64,000 nt of DNA from Alphaproteobacteria bacterium (GTDB lineage Bacteria; Pseudomonadota; Alphaproteobacteria; Caulobacterales; Hyphomonadaceae), in the NCBI GenBank assembly GCA_018222605.1, contig JAAEZZ010000012.1, positions 83,826 to 147,825 of the forward strand, written 5' to 3'. Shown in pieces: positions 33,457-41,931 of this stretch. A program made the position numbers and the translations under genes. Below the pieces are notes generated by a model, which was not told where the DNA came from, made no database searches, and saw nothing but the letters and a program-made list of their open reading frames with translations. Each line of letters opens with the position of its first letter. The stretch's first letter is position 1.

Positions 33457-34289
33457 TTACCGTCGTCGGATCGATCAATCTGGATATCGTCGCGACCGGC
33501 CCAAAGCTGCCGCGACCAGGAGAAACAGTGACCGGTGCAAAGCTCGCCCGCCATCCGGGTGGGAAGGGGGCAAATCAGGCGCTTGCGGCCCGGCGGCTCG
33601 GCGCAGAGGTCAGGCTTGCCGGAGCTGTCGGGGCAGACGACATGGCGGAAGAAGCGCTCAAACTGCTTCAGGCGGGCGGCGTGGACTTGTCCGGCGTGCA
33701 GCATGTGAATGGCGAAACCACCGGCGTGGCCCTGATCGCCGTATCAGCCGATGGCGAAAACCAGATTGTCGTGTGCCCCGGCGCGAACACCGTGTTGCGC
33801 CCGTCGGACATCGAATTTCTGGACATCGAGCACATGATGGGCGTGCTGGAAGTCAGCCCGGAAACCCTGCTGGCCGCTGCCCGCAAAGCGACAGGCTTTG
33901 TCAGCCTCAATCTGGCGCCTGCCATGGACGTGCCGGAGGAGTTGCTGGCTGAGGCAGATCTGATCAGCGTGAATGAAACAGAGGCGGCCTTCTATGGCGG
34001 CGCTCTGCACAGGCTGGATGCTTGGATCGCCATCTCGCTGGGTTCGGAAGGGGCAACGCTGTGGCGCGGCGGCAAGGAAGTCGCGCGGGCCGAGACACCC
34101 AAGGTGACCGTCGTGGATTCTGTCGGGGCAGGGGATACCTTCACTGCAGCGCTGACCGTGGCTCTGATTGAGGGCAAGTCGCCAGAGGACGCCCTGCATT
34201 TTGCCGTCGTGGCGGGCGCGGTTGCCTGCACCAGACCCGGCGCGCAACCCAGCCTGCCAAAGCGGCTGGACCTTGATGCCTGGCTTTAG
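33453..34289 (+). CDS. rbsK: Ribokinase
   Basis: The 278-residue PfkB-family sugar kinase has HPGGKGANQALAARRLG (residues 30-46) for sugar binding and DSVGAGDTFTAAL near 222-234 with the catalytic Asp and anion hole. It phosphorylates D-ribose to ribose-5-phosphate with ATP. The start overlaps the nucleoside hydrolase stop (ATGA), which fits use of hydrolase-released ribose. It is somewhat shorter than E. coli RbsK (309) but has all motifs. Other pentose substrates are possible. Confidence 0.9.
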   Translation: MITVVGSINLDIVATGPKLPRPGETVTGAKLARHPGGKGANQALAARRLGAEVRLAGAVGADDMAEEALKLLQAGGVDLSGVQHVNGETTGVALIAVSADGENQIVVCPGANTVLRPSDIEFLDIEHMMGVLEVSPETLLAAARKATGFVSLNLAPAMDVPEELLAEADLISVNETEAAFYGGALHRLDAWIAISLGSEGATLWRGGKEVARAETPKVTVVDSVGAGDTFTAALTVALIEGKSPEDALHFAVVAGAVACTRPGAQPSLPKRLDLDAWL

Positions 34290-34374
34290 TCGCAAGGGTT
34301 TCACATGTCAGGGAATTGACGTGACCGCCAGATAAGCCTTTCTGGCCATAGGTTTGATGTTTGGAGGTGGCGCT

Positions 34375-35163
34375 ATGCTCCGTTTGATCTGCAGTGCAAT
34401 CCTTGGGGCAGTCCTGGCCTTGCCGGCGGCCGCCTGGGGCAAGACCGGCCACCGCGTCGTCGCCGCCATCGCGGACGAATATCTGAGTGACGAGGCCGCC
34501 GCGGCGGTGGAAGACATTCTTGGTCCGGAGAGCATGGCAGAGGCCGCTGACTGGGCCGACTTCATGCGCTCTGACTCCTCAGACTTCTGGCGCCGCGAAG
34601 CCAATCCCTGGCACTATGTCACCATCCCGGAAGGTGAGACCTACGCGGACATTACGCCGCCGTCAGAGGGCAATGCGATCACCGCGCTGGAGCATTTCCG
34701 TGCCATTGCCGTGGACGAGACCCAGCCGCTGGAACAGCGCCAACTGGCGCTTCGCTTCGTTATCCATCTGGTTGGCGACCTGCAGCAGCCGCTCCATGCC
34801 GGCAATGGCACGGACCGGGGTGCAAACCTCTTCACCTGCTACTTCTTCGAAGACCTGACGAATCTGCACGAAGTCTGGGACGAATTGCTGATCAATTATG
34901 AGGAGCTGTCCTACACCGAATGGACAGACTGGCTGACCTCCAAGATCACGGCCGAGAACATCCTCGTATGGTCCGTCGCAACGCCCGCCGAATGGGCAGA
35001 CGAGAGCGCAGCCATCCGTGACCAGATCTATCCGGACCACCAAATCCTCAAATGGGAATATGTCTACCAGACCCGCCCGATCCTGCGTCAGCAGCTTTCG
35101 AAGGGCGGCGTCCGCCTCGCGGCGTATCTGAACGAGATGTTTGCGGAGGGCGCGACCGAATAG
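34375..35163 (+). CDS. Secreted S1/P1-type nuclease
   Basis: The 262-residue precursor has a signal peptide at 1-15 ending ALPAAA. The mature chain starts with Trp (WGKTGHRVV), which donates a zinc ligand through its N-terminus as in S1/P1 nucleases. Further zinc ligands are in WADFMRSD, NPWHYVTIP, FVIHLVGDLQQPLHAG and NLHEVWDELL. It is a trinuclear-zinc nuclease for single-stranded DNA and RNA, exported to the periplasm or medium. It neighbours nucleoside salvage genes, so it may feed them. ATG 34375 has GGAGG at good spacing. Confidence 0.92.
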   Translation: MLRLICSAILGAVLALPAAAWGKTGHRVVAAIADEYLSDEAAAAVEDILGPESMAEAADWADFMRSDSSDFWRREANPWHYVTIPEGETYADITPPSEGNAITALEHFRAIAVDETQPLEQRQLALRFVIHLVGDLQQPLHAGNGTDRGANLFTCYFFEDLTNLHEVWDELLINYEELSYTEWTDWLTSKITAENILVWSVATPAEWADESAAIRDQIYPDHQILKWEYVYQTRPILRQQLSKGGVRLAAYLNEMFAEGATE

Positions 35164-35177
35164 CCCGCGCTTGCCAT

Positions 35178-35245
35178 GCTTCGACTTCGTTCAGCATGAG
35201 CGCTTCGGATTTTTATCGCCGTGTACTGAGCGAAGCCGAAGGATG
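35178..35245. repeat. REP-like imperfect inverted repeat
   Basis: GCTTCGACTTCGTTCAGCATGAG and ACTGAGCGAAGCCGAAGGATG form an imperfect inverted pair around GCGCTTCGGATTTTTATCGC. This type of CTTCGACTTCGCTCAG dyad is often dispersed in intergenic regions of Caulobacterales and sphingomonads. It separates the convergent nuclease and rpoN genes. Confidence 0.65.
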
Positions 35246-35285
35246 AAGCCACAGAGAGCAGAAGCTCTGCGCTTGCGCCTGCCCC

Positions 35286-36773
35286 TCAGCTCGCCCGATT
35301 AATCCGGCGACGCTGGACGCTGGAGGGGATGTTCAGGCTTTCGCGGTATTTGGCGACTGTGCGGCGGGCAATCTCCACGCCATAGCCGGTCAGGATTTCC
35401 ACGATCTGGTCGTCGGAGAGTACGTCGTCGGCATCTTCGCCATCGATCAATTGCTTGATCCGGTAACGGACAGCTTCGGCAGAGTGCGCTTCGCCGCCTC
35501 CGGTTGCCGGGATGGCGGCAGAGAAGAAGTATTTCAGCTCAAAGAGCCCGCGCGGCGTGGACATGTATTTGTTGGTCGTTACGCGGCTGACGGTCGACTC
35601 GTGCATCTCGATGGCATCCGCCACCTGTTTCAGGTTGAGTGGCCGCAAATGGGCGACGCCATGCGCAAAGAACGCATCCTGCTGGCGCACAATCTCGCTC
35701 GCCACTTTCAGGATGGTGCGCGCGCGCTGGTCGAGCGACTTGATCAGCCATGTGGCAGACGCCGCGCATTCGGAAATGAATTCCTTCTCCTTGTCCCGCA
35801 TCGGCAGCGCTGTGACTTCGGCATAATAGGCCTTGTCCATCAGCACGCGAGGAAGATTGTCGGAATTCAGTTCGACGGCGAACATGCCATTCGGCAGTTC
35901 CCGGACGAACACATCCGGCGTCACAGCGACAGACGCATCGCTGGAGAAGCCGGAGCCCGGCTTGGGTGACAGCTGACGCAGCTCCGACATCATGTCGAGC
36001 AGGTCTTCCTTGCCGACGCCGCAGACCTCTGCGAGGCCTTTGAGGTCGTGCTTGGCGACCATTTGCAAATTCTCGACCATGGCCTGCATGGCCGGGTCAT
36101 ACCGGCCGCGCTCCTTCAGCTGCAGGCCGAGGCATTCGGGAATGGAGCGCGCCATCACGCCTGTGGGGTCAAAGCCCTGGCAGACGTCCAGCACGGCTTC
36201 GATATTCGCGACATCAGCGCCGAGCGCCTCGGCAATGTCTTCAAGGTCGCCGCGCATATAGCCGCTATCATCTGTTTCATCGATCAGGCGGGCGGCGATC
36301 AGGCGGTCAGCCGCAGACAAGCCGGCCAGATTCAATTGCGTGTGAAGATGTTCGTGCAGGGAGACTTCGGAGCTGAGATTGGCCGTGTAGTCAAAATCCT
36401 CGCCCGAGCTGTTGCCGCCAACACCGGACCAGTCTGCCTTGGCAGACGGGCCACTGTTGCCGGCCGGCATGGCTGCGTCAGATCCGGTGCCAGGCTCGTA
36501 GACATCCTCACCCGGCGCATCCAGTTGTTCGCGCGCTTCTCCGAGGCCGGAGGAATCGTCAAGCGACAGCTGGTCGTTCTTGCTGGAGCTATCTGTCTCG
36601 TTATTGCCACCCTCACTCTCCTCTGCCTTGTTCAGCAGGGGATTGCGCTCAATTTCGGCTTCAACGAACTCTGTGAGTTCCTGGTTTGAGAGTTGCAACA
36701 GCTTGATCGCCTGCTGAAGCTGCGGCGTCATTACCAGGGACTGGCCCTGGCGCATGTCGAGTGACTGTTTCAT
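35286..36773 (-). CDS. rpoN: RNA polymerase sigma-54 factor
   Basis: The 495-residue protein has the N-terminal activator-interacting region (QSLVMTPQLQQAIKLLQLSNQEL, residues 11-33). The acidic region II is long, at about 60-130. The core-binding and HTH regions follow (VADAIEMHESTVSRVTTNKY, promoter -12 recognition) and the RpoN box near ARRTVAKYRE at the C-terminus. It directs transcription from -24/-12 promoters and needs an AAA+ activator; one such, PspF, lies at 46.5 kb. rpoN ends the GNAT-yaiI-rnd-lptC-lptA-lptB-rpoN gene string. hpf and ptsN are about 6 kb distant, not downstream as usual. Confidence 0.97.
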   Translation of the reverse strand: MKQSLDMRQGQSLVMTPQLQQAIKLLQLSNQELTEFVEAEIERNPLLNKAEESEGGNNETDSSSKNDQLSLDDSSGLGEAREQLDAPGEDVYEPGTGSDAAMPAGNSGPSAKADWSGVGGNSSGEDFDYTANLSSEVSLHEHLHTQLNLAGLSAADRLIAARLIDETDDSGYMRGDLEDIAEALGADVANIEAVLDVCQGFDPTGVMARSIPECLGLQLKERGRYDPAMQAMVENLQMVAKHDLKGLAEVCGVGKEDLLDMMSELRQLSPKPGSGFSSDASVAVTPDVFVRELPNGMFAVELNSDNLPRVLMDKAYYAEVTALPMRDKEKEFISECAASATWLIKSLDQRARTILKVASEIVRQQDAFFAHGVAHLRPLNLKQVADAIEMHESTVSRVTTNKYMSTPRGLFELKYFFSAAIPATGGGEAHSAEAVRYRIKQLIDGEDADDVLSDDQIVEILTGYGVEIARRTVAKYRESLNIPSSVQRRRINRAS

Positions 36774-36794
36774 TCTCTAAGCCCGCGCCTTTCC

Positions 36795-37529
36795 TCAAGC
36801 GGCGAACTGTTCACCCAGATAGACCCTGCGCACTTCCTCATTCGTCAGCACGTCTTGCGGTGTGCCGTTGAACAGGACTTCGCCTTCATACATCACATAG
36901 GCCCGGTCCACGATCTGTAGCGTCTCGCGCACCTGGTGGTCTGTGATCAGAACACCCAGGCCGCGCTGCTTCAGATAGCGGACAAGTTCGGAAATGTCGG
37001 AAATGGCGAGCGGGTCGATACCGGTGAACGGTTCATCCAGTAGCATGAAGCTCGGACGGGATGCGAGCGCACGCGCAATCTCCACCCGGCGGCGTTCGCC
37101 CCCGGACAGGGACGTGGCCGCCTGGCCACGCAGATGTTCCACATGCAGTTCGCTGAGCAGGCTATCGACCTGTGCCATTCGCGCCGCGCGGTCCTTTTCG
37201 ACCAGTTCCGCAACGGCCAATACATTTTCTTCCACGCTCATGCCTCGAAAGATTGAGGCTTCCTGCGGAAGATAGCCCACGCCAAGGCGTGCGCGCTGAT
37301 ACATGGGCAGACGGGTTACGTCTTCACCATCGATCGAGATCTTCCCCGAATCGGCGCCGATAAGGCCCATGATCATGTAAAAGCAGGTCGTCTTGCCGGC
37401 CCCGTTGGGTCCGAGCAGGCCGACAACTTCCCCGCGTTGAAGGCTAAGAGAGACATCGCGCACGACCTGCCGTTTGCCAAAAGACTTGGCAATATTCTCT
37501 ACGACAAGGCCTTCGGCCGACTCGGTCAT
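36795..37529 (-). CDS. lptB: LPS export ABC transporter ATP-binding protein LptB
   Basis: The 244-residue ABC ATPase has Walker A GLLGPNGAGKTT, signature LSGGERRRVEIARAL and Walker B LLDEPFTGIDP. The LPQEASIFRGMSVEENVLAV region is typical of LptB, which powers LPS extraction from the inner membrane with LptFG. ATG 37529 is preferred over GTG 37568, because AAGGAAG is close and the core family begins near GLVVENIAKSF. It lies between lptA and rpoN, all in the same direction. Confidence 0.95.
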   Translation of the reverse strand: MTESAEGLVVENIAKSFGKRQVVRDVSLSLQRGEVVGLLGPNGAGKTTCFYMIMGLIGADSGKISIDGEDVTRLPMYQRARLGVGYLPQEASIFRGMSVEENVLAVAELVEKDRAARMAQVDSLLSELHVEHLRGQAATSLSGGERRRVEIARALASRPSFMLLDEPFTGIDPLAISDISELVRYLKQRGLGVLITDHQVRETLQIVDRAYVMYEGEVLFNGTPQDVLTNEEVRRVYLGEQFAA

Positions 37530-37628
37530 CTCTACACTACTTCCTTCATGTGCCGGGATTTTTGCCACCCAAAGAAGGGCTTAATCTGACATACTTAAGA
37601 TCGGCTTCACGATCCTGCTCAAATTTGT

Positions 37629-38156
37629 TCAGTTTCCGCTGGATTTGTTCTCGGGCTCGATCACCATACGGGTGCGCCCATTGCCACCATCAAGCGTCGT
37701 GCGGCGCTTGCCGACTTCGACTGTCAGCACTTCGCCCTCGGCCACATCACGTTCGCGCATCAGGGCAATATTGCCGGTCATGGTGATGGTGTCGCTGGCG
37801 GCATTATAGCTGCCGCGGTCGCCCTTCGCCTTCATTTCGGGTGTGATGTAGAACACATTGCCTTCCGCCAGCATGGTCTGGATCTGGCCGAAACCGCCGC
37901 CCAAGCCGCCCGATGAGCTGTCTTCGGTTGCGGCGCGCTCAGCGAAGATCAGCGTCACGGTATCGGCGCGCAGACGGGCATCGCCCTGCTGGATGTCGAC
38001 ATTTCCGATCAGCAGAACCTTGCGTTCCCGCTCCAGGCTTTCTGTGCGTTCGGAGTTGAGATAGATCGGACCGCCCTGTGAGGAGATCTGCGCCGCGGCC
38101 GGCATGGCCATGGCAGTCAGGGCGGTCAGGGCAACAAGAACCTTATTGAGAGCCAT
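37629..38156 (-). CDS. lptA: LPS transport periplasmic bridge protein LptA
   Basis: The 175-residue precursor has a signal peptide ending PAAAQ. OstA-fold strands follow: NSERTESLERERKVLLIGNVDIQQGDARLRADTV, then ITMTGNIALMRERDVAEGEVLTV. LptA polymerises across the periplasm to link LptC to LptD. The start ATG 38156 overlaps the lptC stop by 14 bases (translational coupling). A glycine-rich loop (SSSGGLGGGFGQ) sits in the middle, an unusual insertion. The length is a bit below E. coli LptA (185). Confidence 0.9.
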   Translation of the reverse strand: MALNKVLVALTALTAMAMPAAAQISSQGGPIYLNSERTESLERERKVLLIGNVDIQQGDARLRADTVTLIFAERAATEDSSSGGLGGGFGQIQTMLAEGNVFYITPEMKAKGDRGSYNAASDTITMTGNIALMRERDVAEGEVLTVEVGKRRTTLDGGNGRTRMVIEPENKSSGN

Positions 38157-38817
38157 CAGCTTCACCTTCACCTGTTACGGGCGTCTCCTTTGGAGCAGGA
38201 TAGATCACCGTTTTGACATTTCCCTTGCAGACGACGCGGTTGCCATCTTCAAGAACTTCATACGTGTCGCAACTGATATCGCCAAGGGGCCCTCTGCCTT
38301 GCAGGGGGGAGAGGCCTTCGACACGGCCTTCGCCGACAAAGACGCGGGCGCCGGATGTCATGAACGTATATCCGTTCGCATCAGAGATGCGCACATCCTC
38401 GTAAAGTTCCAGAATGCCGGAATCGCGATCATACATGCCCGACGGGGCGCTGATCTCGCTGCCGGTTTCGTCGATCAGAACGGGATTGACCAGATCCACC
38501 AGAGAACCTGTCGCGCGGCGGCGGCGGGCGGCGTCTGCTGTAATCTGGAAGCTCTGCCCGGTCGAATCCCGTCCAGAGAAGCGCGGGTTCAGCATGGTGA
38601 TGGTTTCATCCTCGGACACCTGGACGGGGGAGGTGTCCTTCGCAATGGCGCTGCGGATGATGTAACCAAGAAACAGGCCGATCGCGATGGCGGCGCATGC
38701 CGTGAATGCCAGGCGCAGATAGCGGACACGTTGCGACCGCTGGCGCGCCTGCGCCAAGGTCAACTGGCGGCGTGGGGCCCATAATGATGCCGGATCGTGG
38801 TGCTTTACGGCGTCCAT
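38143..38817 (-). CDS. lptC: LPS export protein LptC
   Basis: The 224-residue protein has a single N-terminal transmembrane helix at about residues 33-56 (AFTACAAIAIGLFLGYII) and the periplasmic beta-jellyroll of LptC: ITMLNPRFSGRDSTGQSFQITADAA, then MYDRDSGILELYEDVRI. It docks LPS from LptFG to LptA. The N-terminal cytoplasmic tail (HDPASLWAPRRQLTLAQARQRSQ) is longer than in E. coli. It is first in the lptC-lptA-lptB-rpoN run. Confidence 0.88.
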   Translation of the reverse strand: MDAVKHHDPASLWAPRRQLTLAQARQRSQRVRYLRLAFTACAAIAIGLFLGYIIRSAIAKDTSPVQVSEDETITMLNPRFSGRDSTGQSFQITADAARRRRATGSLVDLVNPVLIDETGSEISAPSGMYDRDSGILELYEDVRISDANGYTFMTSGARVFVGEGRVEGLSPLQGRGPLGDISCDTYEVLEDGNRVVCKGNVKTVIYPAPKETPVTGEGEADGSQ

Positions 38818-38905
38818 GCCTGCGGGGAGTGCCTGCTGTGAAAGTTCAGAACCTGTTTAGCGGCCTACACTCGCTAACGAAAGCGGCGAAGGCATGACGA
38901 TACTG

Positions 38906-39520
38906 TCAGCTATGGGCGAAAATGTCTGTTTCGTCCCAGCCGGCAATGTCGAGCCGTGCGCGAATGGGCAGGAAGGCGAAACAGGCTTCGGCCAGTTCCA
39001 GCCTGCCTTCGCGTTTCAGCATCTCTTCCAGGCCTGTTTTGATCTGATGCAGGTGCAGCACGTCAGAGGCGGCATATTGCAGCTGTGCATCGGTCAGTTC
39101 GCCTGCGCCCCAGTCAGAGCTTTGCTGTGCCTTGGACATGTCCACGCCGGCGATCTCGCGCGCCACATCCTTCAGGCCATGGCGGTCTGTATAGGTCCGT
39201 GCCAGTTTTGAGGCGATTTTGGTGCACCAGATCGGGCCGCAGTCGACATCCATCCAGCGCTTCATCATGGCCACGTCAAACCGGGCGAAGTGGAAGATCT
39301 TGAGCACATTCGGATCGCTCAGCAGCTTCTTCAGATTCGGGCAGTCATAGTCCCGATTCAGCTGCACGAGATGCGCGCTGCCGTCTCCGGAGGAGATCTG
39401 CACGAGCGTGAGATGATCACGGCGAAGGTTCAGTCCCATCGCCTCGGTGTCGACTGCCACGACCGGACCAAAGTCCAGTCCCGCGGGCAGATCATCCTTG
39501 TGTAATTTGATGCCGTTCAT
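38906..39520 (-). CDS. rnd: Ribonuclease D, short (DEDDy domain only)
   Basis: The 204-residue protein has the DEDDy exonuclease motifs: VDTEAMGL (Asp, Glu), FHFARFDVAMM (Asp) and LQYAASDVLHLH (Tyr, Asp). The HRDC domains found in E. coli RNase D (375 residues) are absent. Such short forms sit upstream of lptC in many alphaproteobacteria. It trims 3' ends of structured RNA such as tRNA precursors. Start ATG 39520. Confidence 0.9.
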   Translation of the reverse strand: MNGIKLHKDDLPAGLDFGPVVAVDTEAMGLNLRRDHLTLVQISSGDGSAHLVQLNRDYDCPNLKKLLSDPNVLKIFHFARFDVAMMKRWMDVDCGPIWCTKIASKLARTYTDRHGLKDVAREIAGVDMSKAQQSSDWGAGELTDAQLQYAASDVLHLHQIKTGLEEMLKREGRLELAEACFAFLPIRARLDIAGWDETDIFAHS

Positions 39521-39569
39521 GGCGAGGCTGTAGCATGACAGGCGTTAAGGGCAAGTGTCTGGAGTGACT

Positions 39570-40043
39570 TCAGGCTTGGCCGTGATCGCGCTGCGCAGCC
39601 TGGAGCGCGGTGTCGAGGGCGGACAGAAAGCGCGAGCGGTCTGCCTTGGAGAAGGGGGCCGGCCCGCGGGCAATGCCATCGCCCAGGCCTGCGCGCAGAT
39701 CGGCGTGGATCGCGCGAACTGCAATGGCCGGTCCGATTGAGGCGTCAGTAAAGGGTTTGCCGGTTGGCGACAGGACGCGAGCGCCCGCCTTCAGGCAGCG
39801 GTCAGCCAGCAGGATGTCCGCCGTGATCACGATGCTGGCTGCATTGGCCTCTTCGGCGATCCAGTCATCTGCGGCATCAAAACTGTCGGTCACCATCTTG
39901 CGAGAAACAAGCGCGTGCTCGGGAATGCGCATATAGGAATTGGCGACAATGACGACCGGAACCTTGTGGCGCAGGGCCACCTTGTAGATCTCATCCTTGA
40001 CCGGGCAGGCATCGGCATCCACCAGGATGCGGACATTTGTCAT
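39570..40043 (-). CDS. YaiI/YqxD (DUF188) family protein
   Basis: The 157-residue protein has the PIN-like fold of the family: RILVDADACPVKDEIYKVA (residues 5-23, acidic pocket), then VIVANSYMRIP, SIVITADILLADRCLKAGARVLSPTGKPF. The function is unknown; a nuclease activity is a guess from fold. Its ATG overlaps the GNAT gene stop (ATGA), so it is the second gene of that pair. Confidence 0.9.
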   Translation of the reverse strand: MTNVRILVDADACPVKDEIYKVALRHKVPVVIVANSYMRIPEHALVSRKMVTDSFDAADDWIAEEANAASIVITADILLADRCLKAGARVLSPTGKPFTDASIGPAIAVRAIHADLRAGLGDGIARGPAPFSKADRSRFLSALDTALQAAQRDHGQA

Positions 40044-40504
40044 GTCCGGGCCTGCAATCTGTGGATCAGGCAGGGCAGGGACCGGCCCGGAATGGGGCTT
40101 GGTTCTGTATCGCCGGTCCGGGTGGCGCCCATATGCTCATAAAAGCCTGCCGCCTGGGGATCGGAGACAATCAGCAAATCCTCTGCGCCATTCTCCTGCG
40201 CTGTCCGACACGCCCAGACGTATAGCAGCTTGCCTGTGCCCTCTCCCAACCGGTCGGGTGCCACATACAGCTTCTTCACCTGGGCCAGCGTGTCCGTATT
40301 CATGGATAGCTGCACCATGCCCGCTACTCCGCGCTTGTCCTCGGCCACCATCAGGGCGTCTGTTTCCAGTTCTTCAGGTTTCAGGGTCAGGCTCTGCCGG
40401 AAGGCTTTCAGCATTTTACCGTCATAGCCCCAGCTGGCCTGGGATCTGAGGCACAGATCTGACAGGCCAGGCAGTTCTTCCGGCGTCGGTGCTCTCAGGA
40501 TCAT
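40040..40504 (-). CDS. GNAT-family N-acetyltransferase
   Basis: The 154-residue protein has the acetyl-CoA binding motif A (KKLYVAPDRLGEGTGKLLYVWA, residues 78-99). Motif B, with AAGFYEHMGATRTGD, gives the conserved Tyr near the C-terminus. The N-terminal half has a helix-rich acceptor-binding region. The acceptor is unknown. It is divergent from the Y-family polymerase; the SOS boxes in between may also affect this gene. Confidence 0.85.
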   Translation of the reverse strand: MILRAPTPEELPGLSDLCLRSQASWGYDGKMLKAFRQSLTLKPEELETDALMVAEDKRGVAGMVQLSMNTDTLAQVKKLYVAPDRLGEGTGKLLYVWACRTAQENGAEDLLIVSDPQAAGFYEHMGATRTGDTEPSPIPGRSLPCLIHRLQART

Positions 40505-40556
40505 GCTTGGTGTCCTTTCAGGGCGAAGATGGATGCTTGACTCATAGTGCTAAAAT

Positions 40557-40582
40557 GTTCTCTTTGTGTTCTATATATGTTT
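40557..40582 (+). promoter_or_regulatory. LexA (SOS) boxes before the Y-family polymerase
   Basis: GTTC-TCTTTGT-GTTC at 40557-40571 is an exact alphaproteobacterial SOS box (GTTC-N7-GTTC). A second overlapping unit, GTTC-TATATAT-GTTT, runs to 40582 with one mismatch. Placed 15 to 40 bases before the polymerase ATG, it is well positioned for repression. Match to the known consensus is visible; binding is not proven. Confidence 0.85.
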
Positions 40583-40596
40583 TACTGGTTACCAGC

Positions 40597-41862
40597 ATGC
40601 GCCAACCGACCGGGATTGAGTCTCTATACATCGATTTTGATGCTTTCTTTGCCAATGCTGAAAAATTGCTGCGGCCGGAATTACGTGGCCGTCCTGTTGG
40701 TGTTGTGCCGCTGGCGTCTGAGCATACTTCCCTTATCGCGCGATGCTATCTAGCGAAAGCTCATGGTCTGAGGCGCGGGACCTCGGTTCGCGAAGCGCGC
40801 CAATTATGTCCTGACGTCGCCCTGCCGCTGGCCCGGCATGATGAATATGTTCGCCTGCACCACAAGATCCTTGAGGAACTCGACCGCCATGTGCCTGTCC
40901 GTAAGGTCTGGTCTGTGGATGAGATGGAGTGCAGCCTGCTGGGCGCAGAGCGGGCCCGGGGGCCGGACATTGCGATGGCCATCCGTCGCGGGCTCAGCGA
41001 GAATATCGGGGCCTGCCTCACAGCCTCTATCGGCCTCGCGCCGAACCAGTTCCTGGCCAAGGTGGCCGCGGAGATGGACAAGCCGAATGGCTTTGTCATG
41101 CTCCGCCCGGAAGATCTGCCAGGGCCCTTGTTCGATCTAGACCTGACGGATCTGCCTGGCATTTCCAGCCGGATGCACGTGCGGTTGGTTCAGGCTGGCG
41201 TGCATACGGTTGAGCAATTGTGGAATCTGTCTCCCAAACAGGCGCGTGCGATCTGGAACAGTGTCGAGGGGGAGCGTCTCTGGGCGCAGCTGCACGGCTA
41301 TGCCGTGTCGCGGCCTGAGACAGAGCGGCGCATGTTTGGTCATGGCCGCGTCCTGTCGATGGAATGGCGCGACCCGGTAAAGGCGCGGGACTGCCTGCGC
41401 CTGTTGACGGCCAAGGCAGCGCGGCGACTCCGTCGGGAGGGCTATCTGGCGGCAGGTCTTCATGTCTCTCTCCGGGCCCAGGCGGGCCCGCGCTGGGGCG
41501 GGGACATGTCTTTTTTTCCTGCTCGGGATGATCACACCTTTCTGCAGAAGGCATGTGAGATCTTTGATGTGGGCGTAGAGGCGCTGGGCGGCGGGCGCCT
41601 GAAGAAGCTGTCTGTCGTGCTGCACACAATCAGCCGACCGGGAGAGGTCAGCGCCGATTTGTTCGAGCATGCTGATCAGGTTTCCAGCCGCTCGCGCTGG
41701 GAACGTGTGACGGATGCGATGGATGCCCTGAATGCGCGTAACGGGGCATGTGTGGTTTCACTCGGCCCACGCAAAGAACCGCCGGGCGGCTATGCCGGGG
41801 CCAAGATCGCCTTCGGCCGTGTGCCAGACCTCAATGATTTTCTGACGACCCGGTCAGACTGA
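40597..41862 (+). CDS. Y-family DNA polymerase (DinB-like)
   Basis: The 421-residue polymerase has LYIDFDAFFANAEKLL (metal-binding DFDAFF) and WSVDEMECSLL (second catalytic acidic pair). GLAPNQFLAKVAAEMDKPNGF is the palm/thumb helix of the DinB branch, followed by the little-finger domain. It is an error-prone lesion-bypass polymerase. The frame opens at 40489, but the first ATG with conserved sequence after the SOS boxes is 40597. The standard steric-gate Phe/Tyr position is in DAFFA. Closer to DinB/Pol IV than to ImuB, because the catalytic acids are intact. Confidence 0.88.
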   Translation: MRQPTGIESLYIDFDAFFANAEKLLRPELRGRPVGVVPLASEHTSLIARCYLAKAHGLRRGTSVREARQLCPDVALPLARHDEYVRLHHKILEELDRHVPVRKVWSVDEMECSLLGAERARGPDIAMAIRRGLSENIGACLTASIGLAPNQFLAKVAAEMDKPNGFVMLRPEDLPGPLFDLDLTDLPGISSRMHVRLVQAGVHTVEQLWNLSPKQARAIWNSVEGERLWAQLHGYAVSRPETERRMFGHGRVLSMEWRDPVKARDCLRLLTAKAARRLRREGYLAAGLHVSLRAQAGPRWGGDMSFFPARDDHTFLQKACEIFDVGVEALGGGRLKKLSVVLHTISRPGEVSADLFEHADQVSSRSRWERVTDAMDALNARNGACVVSLGPRKEPPGGYAGAKIAFGRVPDLNDFLTTRSD

Positions 41863-41931
41863 CGCAAGGCGAGGGCTTGCCGTGTCAGCCAATCGACTTT
41901 CCTTTATCCTCATAAAAAAGGGAGAGTTCAC

